From: Cyclobacteriaceae bacterium
GTDB lineage: Bacteria > Bacteroidota > Bacteroidia > Cytophagales > Cyclobacteriaceae
Assembly: GCA_019638355.1 (NCBI GenBank)
Contig: JAHBTY010000001.1
Coordinates: forward strand, 372,001-436,000
DNA: 64,000 bases
Direction of reading: 5' to 3'
Part shown: in pieces, positions 42,511 to 50,931 of the stretch
How positions within the stretch are numbered: position 1 is the stretch's first letter
Layout of the letters: every line of letters begins with the position of its first letter
Notes under the pieces: generated by a model
The model's input: only the letters and a program-made list of their open reading frames with translations
What the model was told of the DNA's origin: nothing
Database searches by the model: none
Position numbers and translations under genes: made by a program

Positions 42511-43851
42511 TTACTTTAAAATAGTAGTATCCGTTTCCAGGGTTGGCACCACATAATTTCCAATCTCAACTTTTGTGTTGGGAAATACTTGCTGTAAATC
42601 TGCCAAGTCAGTTGCTTTTACTTCGGTTCCATAAATATAGAGTGAATGCAGGTCTTTTAATTCACGCAAGAATTTTATTCCGGTAGCGGTAACTTTTGTT
42701 TGGTTGAGGTTTAAATACTGAAGTTGTTTTAAGGAATTAAGTGTGGTGAGCGCAACATCAGTAATGGCAGTTCGCTCCAGACTAAGCTTGGTGAGTTGTG
42801 TTAATTGCGCGACTTGATTCAGATGGGAATCATCAACCGGAAGGTCGCCTGCTTTTAGCCAGACAAGTTGTTGTTTTAATTTCACCAACAGATCGAAAGA
42901 AGAATCAATAGCTGTAACATTTACAAGATTCACCGAAAGGTAATTACTACCATCTGCTACGGGCAACACAACAGCGCCTAATCGACTTAATGATTGAATA
43001 ATTTTTTGATCGGCTGCATCCGTATTTCCTTCCGGAACTTCTGCCATAGAAGTTGCTTTAGTAGAAATGATTTTTTGTAACGCAGTCAACTGATTGCTTT
43101 CTATAACCGATTTGTTAAAATCAGCACCGGATGAAATCCAGAGTTTTAAAATTTCAATCTCGGTTGGTGTGAGTTGTGCTTTTTCTTTGGGCGGCATGTG
43201 GTCGTCATCGTCAAGTGGCAATAAGGTTCTGTTGATCATTTCGCTTTCATCAACTTTGCCAGCCACCAACACAACACCACCTTTACCACCTTTCAAAATA
43301 TGTTCGGGTGCGTCTAATCGTAGTTTGCCTTTCTGTTTACCAGAACCGTGGCACGCATAACATTTCGAATCCAAAATCGGTTTAACCAGATCATTGTAAA
43401 AGTGTGCTTGTTGTAGATTCACCTGTGCCAGATCAACATCTTCACTATTGTCTTCAAATAAAAATCCCTCACCGTGGGTAAGTGTTCCACCCAGATGACC
43501 GGTAGCAATAATTAAAACCAACATCAACACCGATAAAAATTTATAGATGCGTTTGAATTGTTTTTGTCCACGTGCCCACGCATATACACCCGTAATCAGC
43601 GTAAGCGCGATGCCGGCAAACTGGTGCAGCTTAACAGATTGCCATTCATAGTCGCTATTCTCTTTAAGCAAGAGGCCGCTCACCATTGAAGTAAGTGCTG
43701 CAAAAAATCCTAACCATAAAATAATCCGGATCGATCGCCTGAGTGATTTGTAGGGTTTGCGAAAAGGCAGCCATTCAAATAATACTACCAGCAACAAAAT
43801 GCCGATGGGTAAATGAACAAGTAACGGATGTAGGCGACCGATGAACTCCAT
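42511..43851 (-). CDS. DUF2231 membrane domain fused to planctomycete-type cytochrome c and leucine-rich repeats
   Basis: A 446-residue protein. Four hydrophobic segments (about 8-30, 42-62, 75-93, 105-121) form a DUF2231-like membrane part with conserved His residues. A PSCyt1-type heme domain follows (C164-x-x-C167-H168, then a late HMPP at 218-221 as likely axial Met). The C-terminus (about 320-430) contains LRR-type strands (LTKLSLERTAI, LQYLNLNQTKV, LHSLYIYGTEV). It is the fourth gene of the DUF1501/PSD1 set and probably accepts electrons from it at the membrane. The three-part layout is known in Bacteroidota but not characterised as far as I know. Confidence 0.85.
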   Translation of the reverse strand: MEFIGRLHPLLVHLPIGILLLVVLFEWLPFRKPYKSLRRSIRIILWLGFFAALTSMVSGLLLKENSDYEWQSVKLHQFAGIALTLITGVYAWARGQKQFKRIYKFLSVLMLVLIIATGHLGGTLTHGEGFLFEDNSEDVDLAQVNLQQAHFYNDLVKPILDSKCYACHGSGKQKGKLRLDAPEHILKGGKGGVVLVAGKVDESEMINRTLLPLDDDDHMPPKEKAQLTPTEIEILKLWISSGADFNKSVIESNQLTALQKIISTKATSMAEVPEGNTDAADQKIIQSLSRLGAVVLPVADGSNYLSVNLVNVTAIDSSFDLLVKLKQQLVWLKAGDLPVDDSHLNQVAQLTQLTKLSLERTAITDVALTTLNSLKQLQYLNLNQTKVTATGIKFLRELKDLHSLYIYGTEVKATDLADLQQVFPNTKVEIGNYVVPTLETDTTILK

Positions 43852-43858
43852 TTTAATA

Positions 43859-44776
43859 TTATGAATAACGCTTTCGCAAAACTTCCATCATATGTACATT
43901 AATTGCCCATTGATCGGCAACCGGTTGGCGGGTGTAGGGCAAAGCCGGCATGTAATCTACCGGACCAAACTCTGTTAAGAATGTTATTTGTTTGCCTGCT
44001 TGCTTTTTTGATTCAACAATTTTATCCCACCACGCAAAGTGTGTTTTAACCGCATAGTCCCATTCAGGAGCGCGCGGATCATTTACCTGTGGACCTTCGG
44101 GGTGGCCAATGCGCGCATGAATATGATCGGTACGATTGAGTGCAAGATTGATAGTCTCGGCCTGATCTTCCAGGTATGATTCATGCACATTGCACCAATG
44201 TGAGATATCGAGTGTTAACCGCAAGCTGGGCACACGTTTGATTAACTCCTCCGTAACCGGTGCCGAGTACAGGCCCCTTCCGCGATGGGTTTCGTGATAG
44301 ATGGGAACTCCGCTTTGCGCAGAAACGGTAATCGAATGTTTAATCAGTTTTTCTTTCTGATCGGCCGTAAAGTAATCTTTGCCGCTGTGGCAGTTGATAT
44401 AAGCCGGTTTGGCGGTAGCCGCATCTGATAAGAATTGATTGAACTGGGCTTCATGCTTTGCAAAATCTTTTTCGCCACTGCCATAGAGAAACCCGATCTT
44501 AAGATTGTGTTTGGCTAACGCATCAAATAACTTCTTGCGTTCTGTTGCATCACCTGGCCACCAGATTTCGCAACCATCGTAACCGGCAGCTTTTGCCTTC
44601 GCACAAAATTCATTGTACGAACCGTTGAAACCCCAGTTGGTTGCAAAGATCAGCAGTGAGTAACCCGCTTGTGTTGAATGCGTAAGTGGATTTGCAAAAC
44701 TCTCCAACGTATTCATCATTAATCCGGTACTGGCCAATGCTGTTGTTCTCATAAAAATTCTTCTATTAATTTTCAT
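43859..44776 (-). CDS. Tat-exported sugar phosphate isomerase/epimerase-like TIM-barrel protein
   Basis: A 305-residue protein of the xylose-isomerase-like / AP endonuclease 2 TIM-barrel family. The N-terminus has a twin-arginine signal (INRRIFMRTTALA). Recognisable barrel elements are DGCEIWWPGD, PAYINCHSG, VPIYHETHRGRG, LTLDISHWCNVH and FLTEFGPVDYM, which place the likely metal ligands. The start codon overlaps the stop of the DUF1501 gene by one base (TGATG), so the two are coupled. Placement in the DUF1501/PSD1 set suggests epimerisation or isomerisation of a sugar in the periplasm. Confidence 0.85.
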   Translation of the reverse strand: MKINRRIFMRTTALASTGLMMNTLESFANPLTHSTQAGYSLLIFATNWGFNGSYNEFCAKAKAAGYDGCEIWWPGDATERKKLFDALAKHNLKIGFLYGSGEKDFAKHEAQFNQFLSDAATAKPAYINCHSGKDYFTADQKEKLIKHSITVSAQSGVPIYHETHRGRGLYSAPVTEELIKRVPSLRLTLDISHWCNVHESYLEDQAETINLALNRTDHIHARIGHPEGPQVNDPRAPEWDYAVKTHFAWWDKIVESKKQAGKQITFLTEFGPVDYMPALPYTRQPVADQWAINVHMMEVLRKRYS

Positions 44777-46266
44777 CACCCAAGTATTTCGTGAATTACT
44801 TTTCCATGGACATCTGTTAAGCGGAACGGGCGACCTTGAAATTCGTAGGTAAGTTTTTCATGATCGAAACCTAACTGATGCAAGATGGTAGCCTGCAAAT
44901 CGAACGGAGTTGTTTTGCCGTTGATGGCCGAGTAACCGATCTCATCTGTTTCGCCATAGGTGAATCCTTTTTTGATTCCACCACCCGCCATCCAAATGGT
45001 AAAAGCTTCGGTGTGATGGTCGCGCCCTTTAAATGGATTTTTTTTGCCTTCGCGATTTTCAGCCATGGGCGTGCGACCAAACTCACCACCCCACACTACT
45101 AATGTTTCATCTAACAAGCCGCGTTGTTTCAAATCCAATACCAACGCTGTCATGGCTTTATCAACCGTGCGGCATTTGTTTACAAAGCCCACATCAATCG
45201 CAAGATTAGAATCGGTACCATGGCTATCCCAACCCCAATCAAAAATCTGTACGAAGCGCACACCTTTCTCTACCAGCTTTCGCGCAAGCAGAATGTTGTT
45301 GGCCAGACTTACTTTACCTGGTTTGGTGCCGTACATTTCATGAATGTACTTCGGTTCATCATTGATGTTCATTACTTCGGGCACAGAGATCTGCATGCGG
45401 TATGCCATTTCATATTGCGCTATGCGCGATAGAATTTCCGGATCGCCTTTTTCTACGTAATGAATTTTATTCACTTCGTTAATAGCATCGATGGATGCTT
45501 TGCGCAGAGGGCGGGTAATGTGTTCCGGATCTTTGATGAATAGAACAGGATCACCTTCACTGCGGCATTGTACACCCTGATAAACCGAGGGAAGAAATCC
45601 ACTGCCCCACACACTTTTGCCGGCATCGGGATTGGTGCCACCCGAAGTAAGCACTACAAAGCCCGGTAAGTTTTGATTTTCACTTCCCAAACCATACGTT
45701 ACCCAGGAGCCCATACTCGGTCGGCCTAAACGTGCACTTCCGGTATGCATTAATAGTTGTGCCGGGCCATGATTAAACTGATCGGTTTGCATGGCCTTGA
45801 GAAAAGTAACTTCATCTACGATGGAAGAAAAGTGGGGCAGGTTTTCCGATACCCATGCTCCACTTTGTCCGTATTGTTTAAAGCTTGCCTGCGGCCCCAA
45901 CATTTTTGGTACACCACGAATGAAGGCAAACTTTTTTCCTTCCAGCAACGACTGCGGGCAATCTTGGCCATCGAGTTTGTGTAGCGCAGGTTTGTAATCG
46001 AACAACTCTAACTGCGAAGGCGCACCGGCCATGTGTAAATAAATTACAGACTTGGCTTTGGGAATAAACTGTGGTGCTTTGGGTGCAAGTGGGTTAGTTG
46101 AAAACAAGGCCGCGTATTTGTCTTGCTTCTCGTACGGATTACAACTACCAAATACAGATGCAAGCGCAAGTCCGCCCATGCCTGCAATACATTCGCGCAG
46201 GAAATGTCGCCTCGTAGTTTCTTCGAGTTGCTTACGCTGAAGTTCTTGGATAATTTTTTCGTTCAT
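44776..46266 (-). CDS. DUF1501 family Tat-exported protein (sulfatase-like fold)
   Basis: A 496-residue protein. The N-terminus has ETTRRHFLRECIAGMGG, a twin-arginine motif at residues 19-20, and a lipobox-like Cys at about 42 (FGSCNP), so it may be an exported lipoprotein. The DUF1501 family shares the alkaline-phosphatase-like fold with sulfatases and is always near PSD1 proteins in Planctomycetes. Motifs seen include GAPSQLELFDYKP, WDSHGTDSNLAI, GEFGRTPM and GRDHHTEAFT, whose His/Asp residues probably bind metals. The exact reaction is unknown. It forms an operon with the TIM barrel and the DUF2231 gene downstream. Confidence 0.88.
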   Translation of the reverse strand: MNEKIIQELQRKQLEETTRRHFLRECIAGMGGLALASVFGSCNPYEKQDKYAALFSTNPLAPKAPQFIPKAKSVIYLHMAGAPSQLELFDYKPALHKLDGQDCPQSLLEGKKFAFIRGVPKMLGPQASFKQYGQSGAWVSENLPHFSSIVDEVTFLKAMQTDQFNHGPAQLLMHTGSARLGRPSMGSWVTYGLGSENQNLPGFVVLTSGGTNPDAGKSVWGSGFLPSVYQGVQCRSEGDPVLFIKDPEHITRPLRKASIDAINEVNKIHYVEKGDPEILSRIAQYEMAYRMQISVPEVMNINDEPKYIHEMYGTKPGKVSLANNILLARKLVEKGVRFVQIFDWGWDSHGTDSNLAIDVGFVNKCRTVDKAMTALVLDLKQRGLLDETLVVWGGEFGRTPMAENREGKKNPFKGRDHHTEAFTIWMAGGGIKKGFTYGETDEIGYSAINGKTTPFDLQATILHQLGFDHEKLTYEFQGRPFRLTDVHGKVIHEILG

Positions 46267-46273
46267 GGTTAGT

Positions 46274-46295
46274 AGGTCTGTGTGGACACAGACCT
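46274..46295. repeat. Perfect 10-bp hairpin AGGTCTGTGT / ACACAGACCT
   Basis: The arms 46274-46283 and 46286-46295 are exact inverted copies with a GG centre. First of three hairpins built on a TGTGTCC-like core in the 275-bp gap between the DUF1501 and PSD1 genes. Confidence 0.75.
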
Positions 46296-46329
46296 TGTGT
46301 TATTTAATTTTTTATCTCTTCCTGTTCTC

Positions 46330-46360
46330 ATGGTTTGTGTCCTGTGTCCTCACAAACCAT
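46330..46360. repeat. Perfect 10-bp hairpin ATGGTTTGTG / CACAAACCAT
   Basis: Arms 46330-46339 and 46351-46360 with an 11-base loop containing a duplicated TGTCC. Its arms are identical to those of the hairpin at 46506-46529. Confidence 0.8.
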
Positions 46361-46368
46361 CTTGTTTT

Positions 46369-46401
46369 GCCTCACCCAAATCCCGATCCGCAGAGAGGGA
46401 C
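46369..46401 (-). repeat. REP-like element, reverse-strand copy ending GGGTGAGGC
   Basis: On the reverse strand, GTCCCTCTCT ... GGGTGAGGC has the same two conserved ends as the copy in the lipoprotein gene at 27522-27552. It is a degenerate copy. Confidence 0.45.
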
Positions 46402-46505
46402 TTGAGTTCGGAGTAGATTATTCAAATACAACGAAATCAATTTCTTTTAAAACTACTTAGCGATCTTTGCGTCTCTGCGGTTTAATCTATCAAATTCCCT
46501 ATTTC

Positions 46506-46529
46506 ATGGTTTGTGTCCTCACAAACCAT
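46506..46529. repeat. Perfect 10-bp hairpin, second copy ATGGTTTGTG / CACAAACCAT
   Basis: Arms 46506-46515 and 46520-46529 around TCCT. It lies directly after the PSD1 stop (46542, reverse strand), so it can serve as that gene's transcription end. Confidence 0.8.
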
Positions 46530-46541
46530 TCTCTACATAAT

Positions 46542-49226
46542 TCAATTTTTTGTTACCACTTCATCCAGATTAAGAATGGCGGCTGCTACTAAACTCAATG
46601 CCTTTAATTGTGGTTCCTCTTCTTTCTTATTTCGAACCTTCATCATCGTTCCGCCCTGATATTCTTTTATTCCTTCTGCATACAATTTTTCAAATGCTGC
46701 CAATTTTCGTTCGGTAATCTTCTGGCCGGTTGCCAGTTCATACGCTAATCCAATCTGTTCCTTTACGGATGATTGGGTTTGCATTTTCAATGCGAGGTGA
46801 TGTGCCGCTTCTACATACACCGAATCATTCAACGTTACCAAAGCCTGCAAAGGGGTGTTGGTGCGAATACGTCTTGCGGTGCACACTTCGCGCGAAGCAC
46901 CATCAAACGTAAGCATCGATGGATAAGGAGCGGTGCGTTTTAAATAAGTATATAATGATCTGCGATGTTTATCCTCGCCTTCACTCATCTTCCAATCTTG
47001 TCCGTTCCAGGGCGATTTCCAAATGCCAGCCGGTTGATAGGGCATTACACTGGGTCCATACATTTTAGTACTCAACAATCCACTTACCGCCAACGCCTGA
47101 TCGCGTAGCTGTTCGGCTGATAAGCGTACGCGTGGTGCACGTGCATATAATTTATTGAGTGGGTCTTTCTCCAATAATTCTTCATTTACATCTGAGCTTT
47201 GTTGATACGTGGCAGACAATACGATTTCACGCATTAGTTTTTTTAAACTCCAGTTGTAATCGTGTACTAACTTCCATGCCAGGTGATCTAATAATTCCGG
47301 ATGAGTTGGCGGGATGCCTTGTGTGCCGAGATCTTCCACGGTTTCGGCTAACCCAATTCCAAATAATTGTTCCCACACACGATTAACAATTGTACGTGCT
47401 GTCAAGGGATGATTCGGGTCTGTTATCCACTGAGCGAGTCCTAATCTGTTTGCGGGTGCATCTTTAGGAAATGGATTAAGTGTATGCGGAACTGCGGCTT
47501 CAACCACTTCACCTTTTACCAACCAATTGCCACGTTCAAAAACATGCGTGGGGCGTTTCATCTTAGCAGGATTATCAAACATGATGGGCGTGGTGGGTAG
47601 TTCTTTACGAACCAGTTCCCAAAATGTTTTACGCTTGTCAGGATAGTTACGATCCCAATCATCCGTAAAATAAAACCAGTCGAAGATCATACCACTGTCG
47701 TCTGCATTTTTCAGGTTGGGACTGCTGTATGTAAAGTATAAATTGTGTGTTCCATCAACTGGAGTAAATTCGAAATCTACTATCTGCCATTTGTTTGAAG
47801 TGTTTTTTACAGCAATGGATTTGAGTAGCGGACCAGTAACGCTATCCAGATGAATATTCCAAACTCCGCCATTTACCCAACTGGAATTACGATAAATAAG
47901 CCGGTTGTTGCCAGTAAGATCTACATTGGGCAAACGGCATTGCGCGTTATTACGAAAGATGAGCCATTTGGTATCGGTAAGTTCGCTGTTAATAAACTGA
48001 TCGGCTTGGATAGAGTTGATACTGGGCTGCCAGGTTTTAGCAAAGCGATAAACTTCTTGAGCTTTTTCAGTTGAGATGTTTTTGTTGACCCAGTTGGTAA
48101 GCGCAGTAAGTTTTTCGGTGTCTTCTTTTTCAAAATGGCGCAGCAAAGGATATTCGGCTTCGGTATCTTCATCGCGCGTGTTGTTAAAGAAAGCCATGAA
48201 CTTATAATACTCCTCGTGCGTAAATGGATCGTACGGGTGACTATGGCATTGCACGCAAGCAAATGTTGTTCCCATCAACGCTTCCCACGTTGTGTTAACA
48301 CGATCCAACACGGCCGCAGTTCGAAACTCTTCGTTATCGGTACCACCTTCATCGTTGGTCATGGTGTTGCGATGAAAGGCCGTAGCGATGTATTGTTCAT
48401 CGGTTGGATTATCGAGTAAATCGCCTGCTAACTGTTCGGTGATAAACTGATTGTAAGGCATATCAGCATTAAGTGCGTTAATCACCCAATCGCGGTAACG
48501 CCAGATGGCGCGACTATCATCCCGTTCGTAGCCTTTGGTATCGGCATAGCGGGCAAGGTCTAACCACATGCTGGTCCAGCGTTCGCCATACTGGTTGGAA
48601 GCCAAAAGTTCATCAACTAATTCTTCAAAAGCTTTCGGATCATTAGAATTCAAAAATCGTTTTGTGATTGGTTCGGGAGCGGGAATGCCAATTAAATCGA
48701 GGCTTACCCTGCGCAGCAAGGTAGCTTTATCAGCTGCAGCGGAAGGTTGTAAATTATGTTCATTCAGTTTTTGAAGAATGAAAGCATCGACATCGTTCAT
48801 TGCCCAACTCGTTTTTTCAGGAACGGTTTGTTCTTTGACCGCTACGTAAGCCCAATGATCGCCCCACGCTGCGCCTTCTTCAATCCATTGCGTAAGAATG
48901 TTTATTTCATCCTGTGTAAGCGGGTCTTTTTTGTAAGGCATGCGCTCTTGTGGATCGGTTGCCGTAATGCGTTTTACTAATTCGCTGTGGGCGGCATCAC
49001 CAGGTATAATCGCATACTTGCCCGACTCGGCTTTTGCCAATGCTTCCTGCCGAAACAGCAAACTGAATTCAGCCTCGCGCTTTACACCACCGTGGCATGC
49101 AATACATTTTTTATTGAGGATGGGTTTTACCTGGGTGTTGTAGTCAATCTTTGATTCAGGAAAAAAATACCACACCAGAGCTACTGTAATCACAATTAGT
49201 AGTATCAGGTAATAAGTTTTCCGCAT
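46542..49226 (-). CDS. PSCyt1-DUF1549-DUF1553 planctomycete-type cytochrome c protein (PSD1 family)
   Basis: An 894-residue exported protein with a signal anchor (about 5-22). A PSCyt1 heme domain comes first (C41-x-x-C44-H45). A DUF1549 domain follows (about 145-350, WALNDVDAFIL region to FACVQCHSHPYDPF with a second CxxCH), then a jelly-roll-like stretch (about 400-540) and a DUF1553 domain (about 605-870, RLGLAQWITDPNHPLTARTIVNRVW and ASREVCTARRIRTNTPLQAL). These proteins always travel with DUF1501 genes, as here. They are thought to be extracytoplasmic oxidoreductases used in polysaccharide breakdown, but the substrate is not established. Confidence 0.9.
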   Translation of the reverse strand: MRKTYYLILLIVITVALVWYFFPESKIDYNTQVKPILNKKCIACHGGVKREAEFSLLFRQEALAKAESGKYAIIPGDAAHSELVKRITATDPQERMPYKKDPLTQDEINILTQWIEEGAAWGDHWAYVAVKEQTVPEKTSWAMNDVDAFILQKLNEHNLQPSAAADKATLLRRVSLDLIGIPAPEPITKRFLNSNDPKAFEELVDELLASNQYGERWTSMWLDLARYADTKGYERDDSRAIWRYRDWVINALNADMPYNQFITEQLAGDLLDNPTDEQYIATAFHRNTMTNDEGGTDNEEFRTAAVLDRVNTTWEALMGTTFACVQCHSHPYDPFTHEEYYKFMAFFNNTRDEDTEAEYPLLRHFEKEDTEKLTALTNWVNKNISTEKAQEVYRFAKTWQPSINSIQADQFINSELTDTKWLIFRNNAQCRLPNVDLTGNNRLIYRNSSWVNGGVWNIHLDSVTGPLLKSIAVKNTSNKWQIVDFEFTPVDGTHNLYFTYSSPNLKNADDSGMIFDWFYFTDDWDRNYPDKRKTFWELVRKELPTTPIMFDNPAKMKRPTHVFERGNWLVKGEVVEAAVPHTLNPFPKDAPANRLGLAQWITDPNHPLTARTIVNRVWEQLFGIGLAETVEDLGTQGIPPTHPELLDHLAWKLVHDYNWSLKKLMREIVLSATYQQSSDVNEELLEKDPLNKLYARAPRVRLSAEQLRDQALAVSGLLSTKMYGPSVMPYQPAGIWKSPWNGQDWKMSEGEDKHRRSLYTYLKRTAPYPSMLTFDGASREVCTARRIRTNTPLQALVTLNDSVYVEAAHHLALKMQTQSSVKEQIGLAYELATGQKITERKLAAFEKLYAEGIKEYQGGTMMKVRNKKEEEPQLKALSLVAAAILNLDEVVTKN

Positions 49227-49405
49227 GTTGGTACGTGAAGTGAGAACTTGTATAAGGAAAGTTACATGATTTGGTTGTAAAACAAGATACCGGAGGTGGA
49301 AAACCGGATACTCTAATTGAACTACAGATTAAGTGATCATACCCTAAATCGTGGCTATCGAAAAGGGATGGAGAGAATAATGAAATCTTTTAAAACGATT
49401 TTAAC

Positions 49406-50851
49406 TCACTTCGCTTGCGAGGCAATCAGAATTTTTTCCCGCTGTGTGATGGAATTGTTTGCTCTGCCTGAAACAACTTTGCGGCAATTGGGATGGCCAC
49501 ACGTACACACAAAAGATGGGATGGTGTCGTCCAACAAGTCGGCATAATCTAAGGTAAGTTCTTCTTCGGCCTCTATATCGCGCAAAGCAATTAAGTTAAG
49601 GCCATGGTAACTGGTGTTGGGTGCACAACAATGATTTTGTGGTGCCCAGTTTTCAGGTTTATGATCCCATAAAATATAAACCTCATCGGAGATGGGGTAG
49701 GCATAATGCCTAAACTCTTCGCGCTGTTGCGGTGTCCAGTTTTGTTCAACGTACCGTTTGGTAACAAGCCGTTGTGCGGCTTCTTCAAACTTAAAAATAG
49801 TTTCACCTTTGCGGATGAGCTTTTGCGCCACAATACCATAACCGTTTATGGAGTTACCTTTAACCCGATACTTTTTCTGTTTGGCCGCATAGCGGGCTTT
49901 GCCTTCTTCAATAATGTGTTTTAGGAATCCAGCCTTACCAATCGGATCAAATTGCAGAATGTAATCGGCTGAGCCTTCGTATCCATCTTCGTAAAATACC
50001 GAACAGGTAAAGTTTATTTCCAGAAAATAGATTTCCTGTTTTTCATTTACCCGAAAATCCAACCGCGCATAACCCACGCCTGAAAAGCCGGTAAAGATTT
50101 TTTCGGCAGCCAGCCTCAGGCGTGCTTCCAATTCAGCATCGGCACAAGGTTTATTTACATCGGTATGCAACTCTGATGTTTTGAGCGCATAGGTTTTAAA
50201 AGCATAGCCTTTCGGAAATTTGTATTCAACCGGCTTAAAGGCAACAGCACCATACTTCGGTTGAATGTTGGCTGCTACCAATACGGTAAACTCCTGTCCG
50301 GCTATGTATTCTTCAATCAATATTTCGTCATACCCTTCGGTTAACAAACTTTCTACTTTAAGTTTTAGATGCGGAAGATCCCGGACAAGCGATTCATCGT
50401 CCACACCTAAGCTATCACCCGCTTTGGCGGGTTTTACAAATAGTGGAAATTTTAAATGACTTACTTTAGCTTCCAGGTTGTGGCTTCCTGTAACTTCTGC
50501 ATAAAGTGGTGTGGAAACACCGGCACAATAGGCCACATACTTCATTAATGATTTGGGTGGATCATATAAAACAGCATTAGGCCCGGTATAGGGCAGGTTC
50601 AATGCATCCATTGAGTTAATTACATCAATAGATGGTACCGACCAATCCAAATAACCTTCGCATAGGTTTACATAAATATCGTACTTCTGCTTACGCAGCT
50701 CTTTCAGTTGTTTGTAGGTAGTAAGCTTATTCAGAAACACATGATCTACCTGATCATTGGGCAACAGTGGCGCCAGGTTGCGGGGTGGATCATAATTTTT
50801 ATAATCCACTTCGGTGGTGCTGTAATCCGGTTGTAAAACACAAACTTTCAT
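49406..50851 (-). CDS. ATP-grasp ligase fused to a SET-domain methyltransferase
   Basis: A 481-residue cytosolic fusion. Residues 1-315 are a D-Ala-D-Ala-ligase-like ATP-grasp: a pre-ATP-grasp domain with YVNLCEGYLD, K140 (FVKPA), E180/E181 (ILIEEY) and the metal motif FLEIN (E278, N280) followed by FTC. Residues 328-462 are a SET domain with INGYGIVA, NHCCAPN (406-412), ELTLDY (Tyr436) and post-SET cysteines C449, C451 and C456. Both active sites look intact. The protein should join an amino acid or peptide to a carboxylate with ATP, and methylate a lysine or amine with S-adenosylmethionine. It follows the second ATP-grasp gene by 80 bp. Confidence 0.87.
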   Translation of the reverse strand: MKVCVLQPDYSTTEVDYKNYDPPRNLAPLLPNDQVDHVFLNKLTTYKQLKELRKQKYDIYVNLCEGYLDWSVPSIDVINSMDALNLPYTGPNAVLYDPPKSLMKYVAYCAGVSTPLYAEVTGSHNLEAKVSHLKFPLFVKPAKAGDSLGVDDESLVRDLPHLKLKVESLLTEGYDEILIEEYIAGQEFTVLVAANIQPKYGAVAFKPVEYKFPKGYAFKTYALKTSELHTDVNKPCADAELEARLRLAAEKIFTGFSGVGYARLDFRVNEKQEIYFLEINFTCSVFYEDGYEGSADYILQFDPIGKAGFLKHIIEEGKARYAAKQKKYRVKGNSINGYGIVAQKLIRKGETIFKFEEAAQRLVTKRYVEQNWTPQQREEFRHYAYPISDEVYILWDHKPENWAPQNHCCAPNTSYHGLNLIALRDIEAEEELTLDYADLLDDTIPSFVCTCGHPNCRKVVSGRANNSITQREKILIASQAK

Positions 50852-50931
50852 CTTGTGAAATTTATGTTTAGGATGGGGTGTGGGTATAAGCTGGTAATAG
50901 CCAAATGCCTTAATGCTTGGTGAAAGACTCG

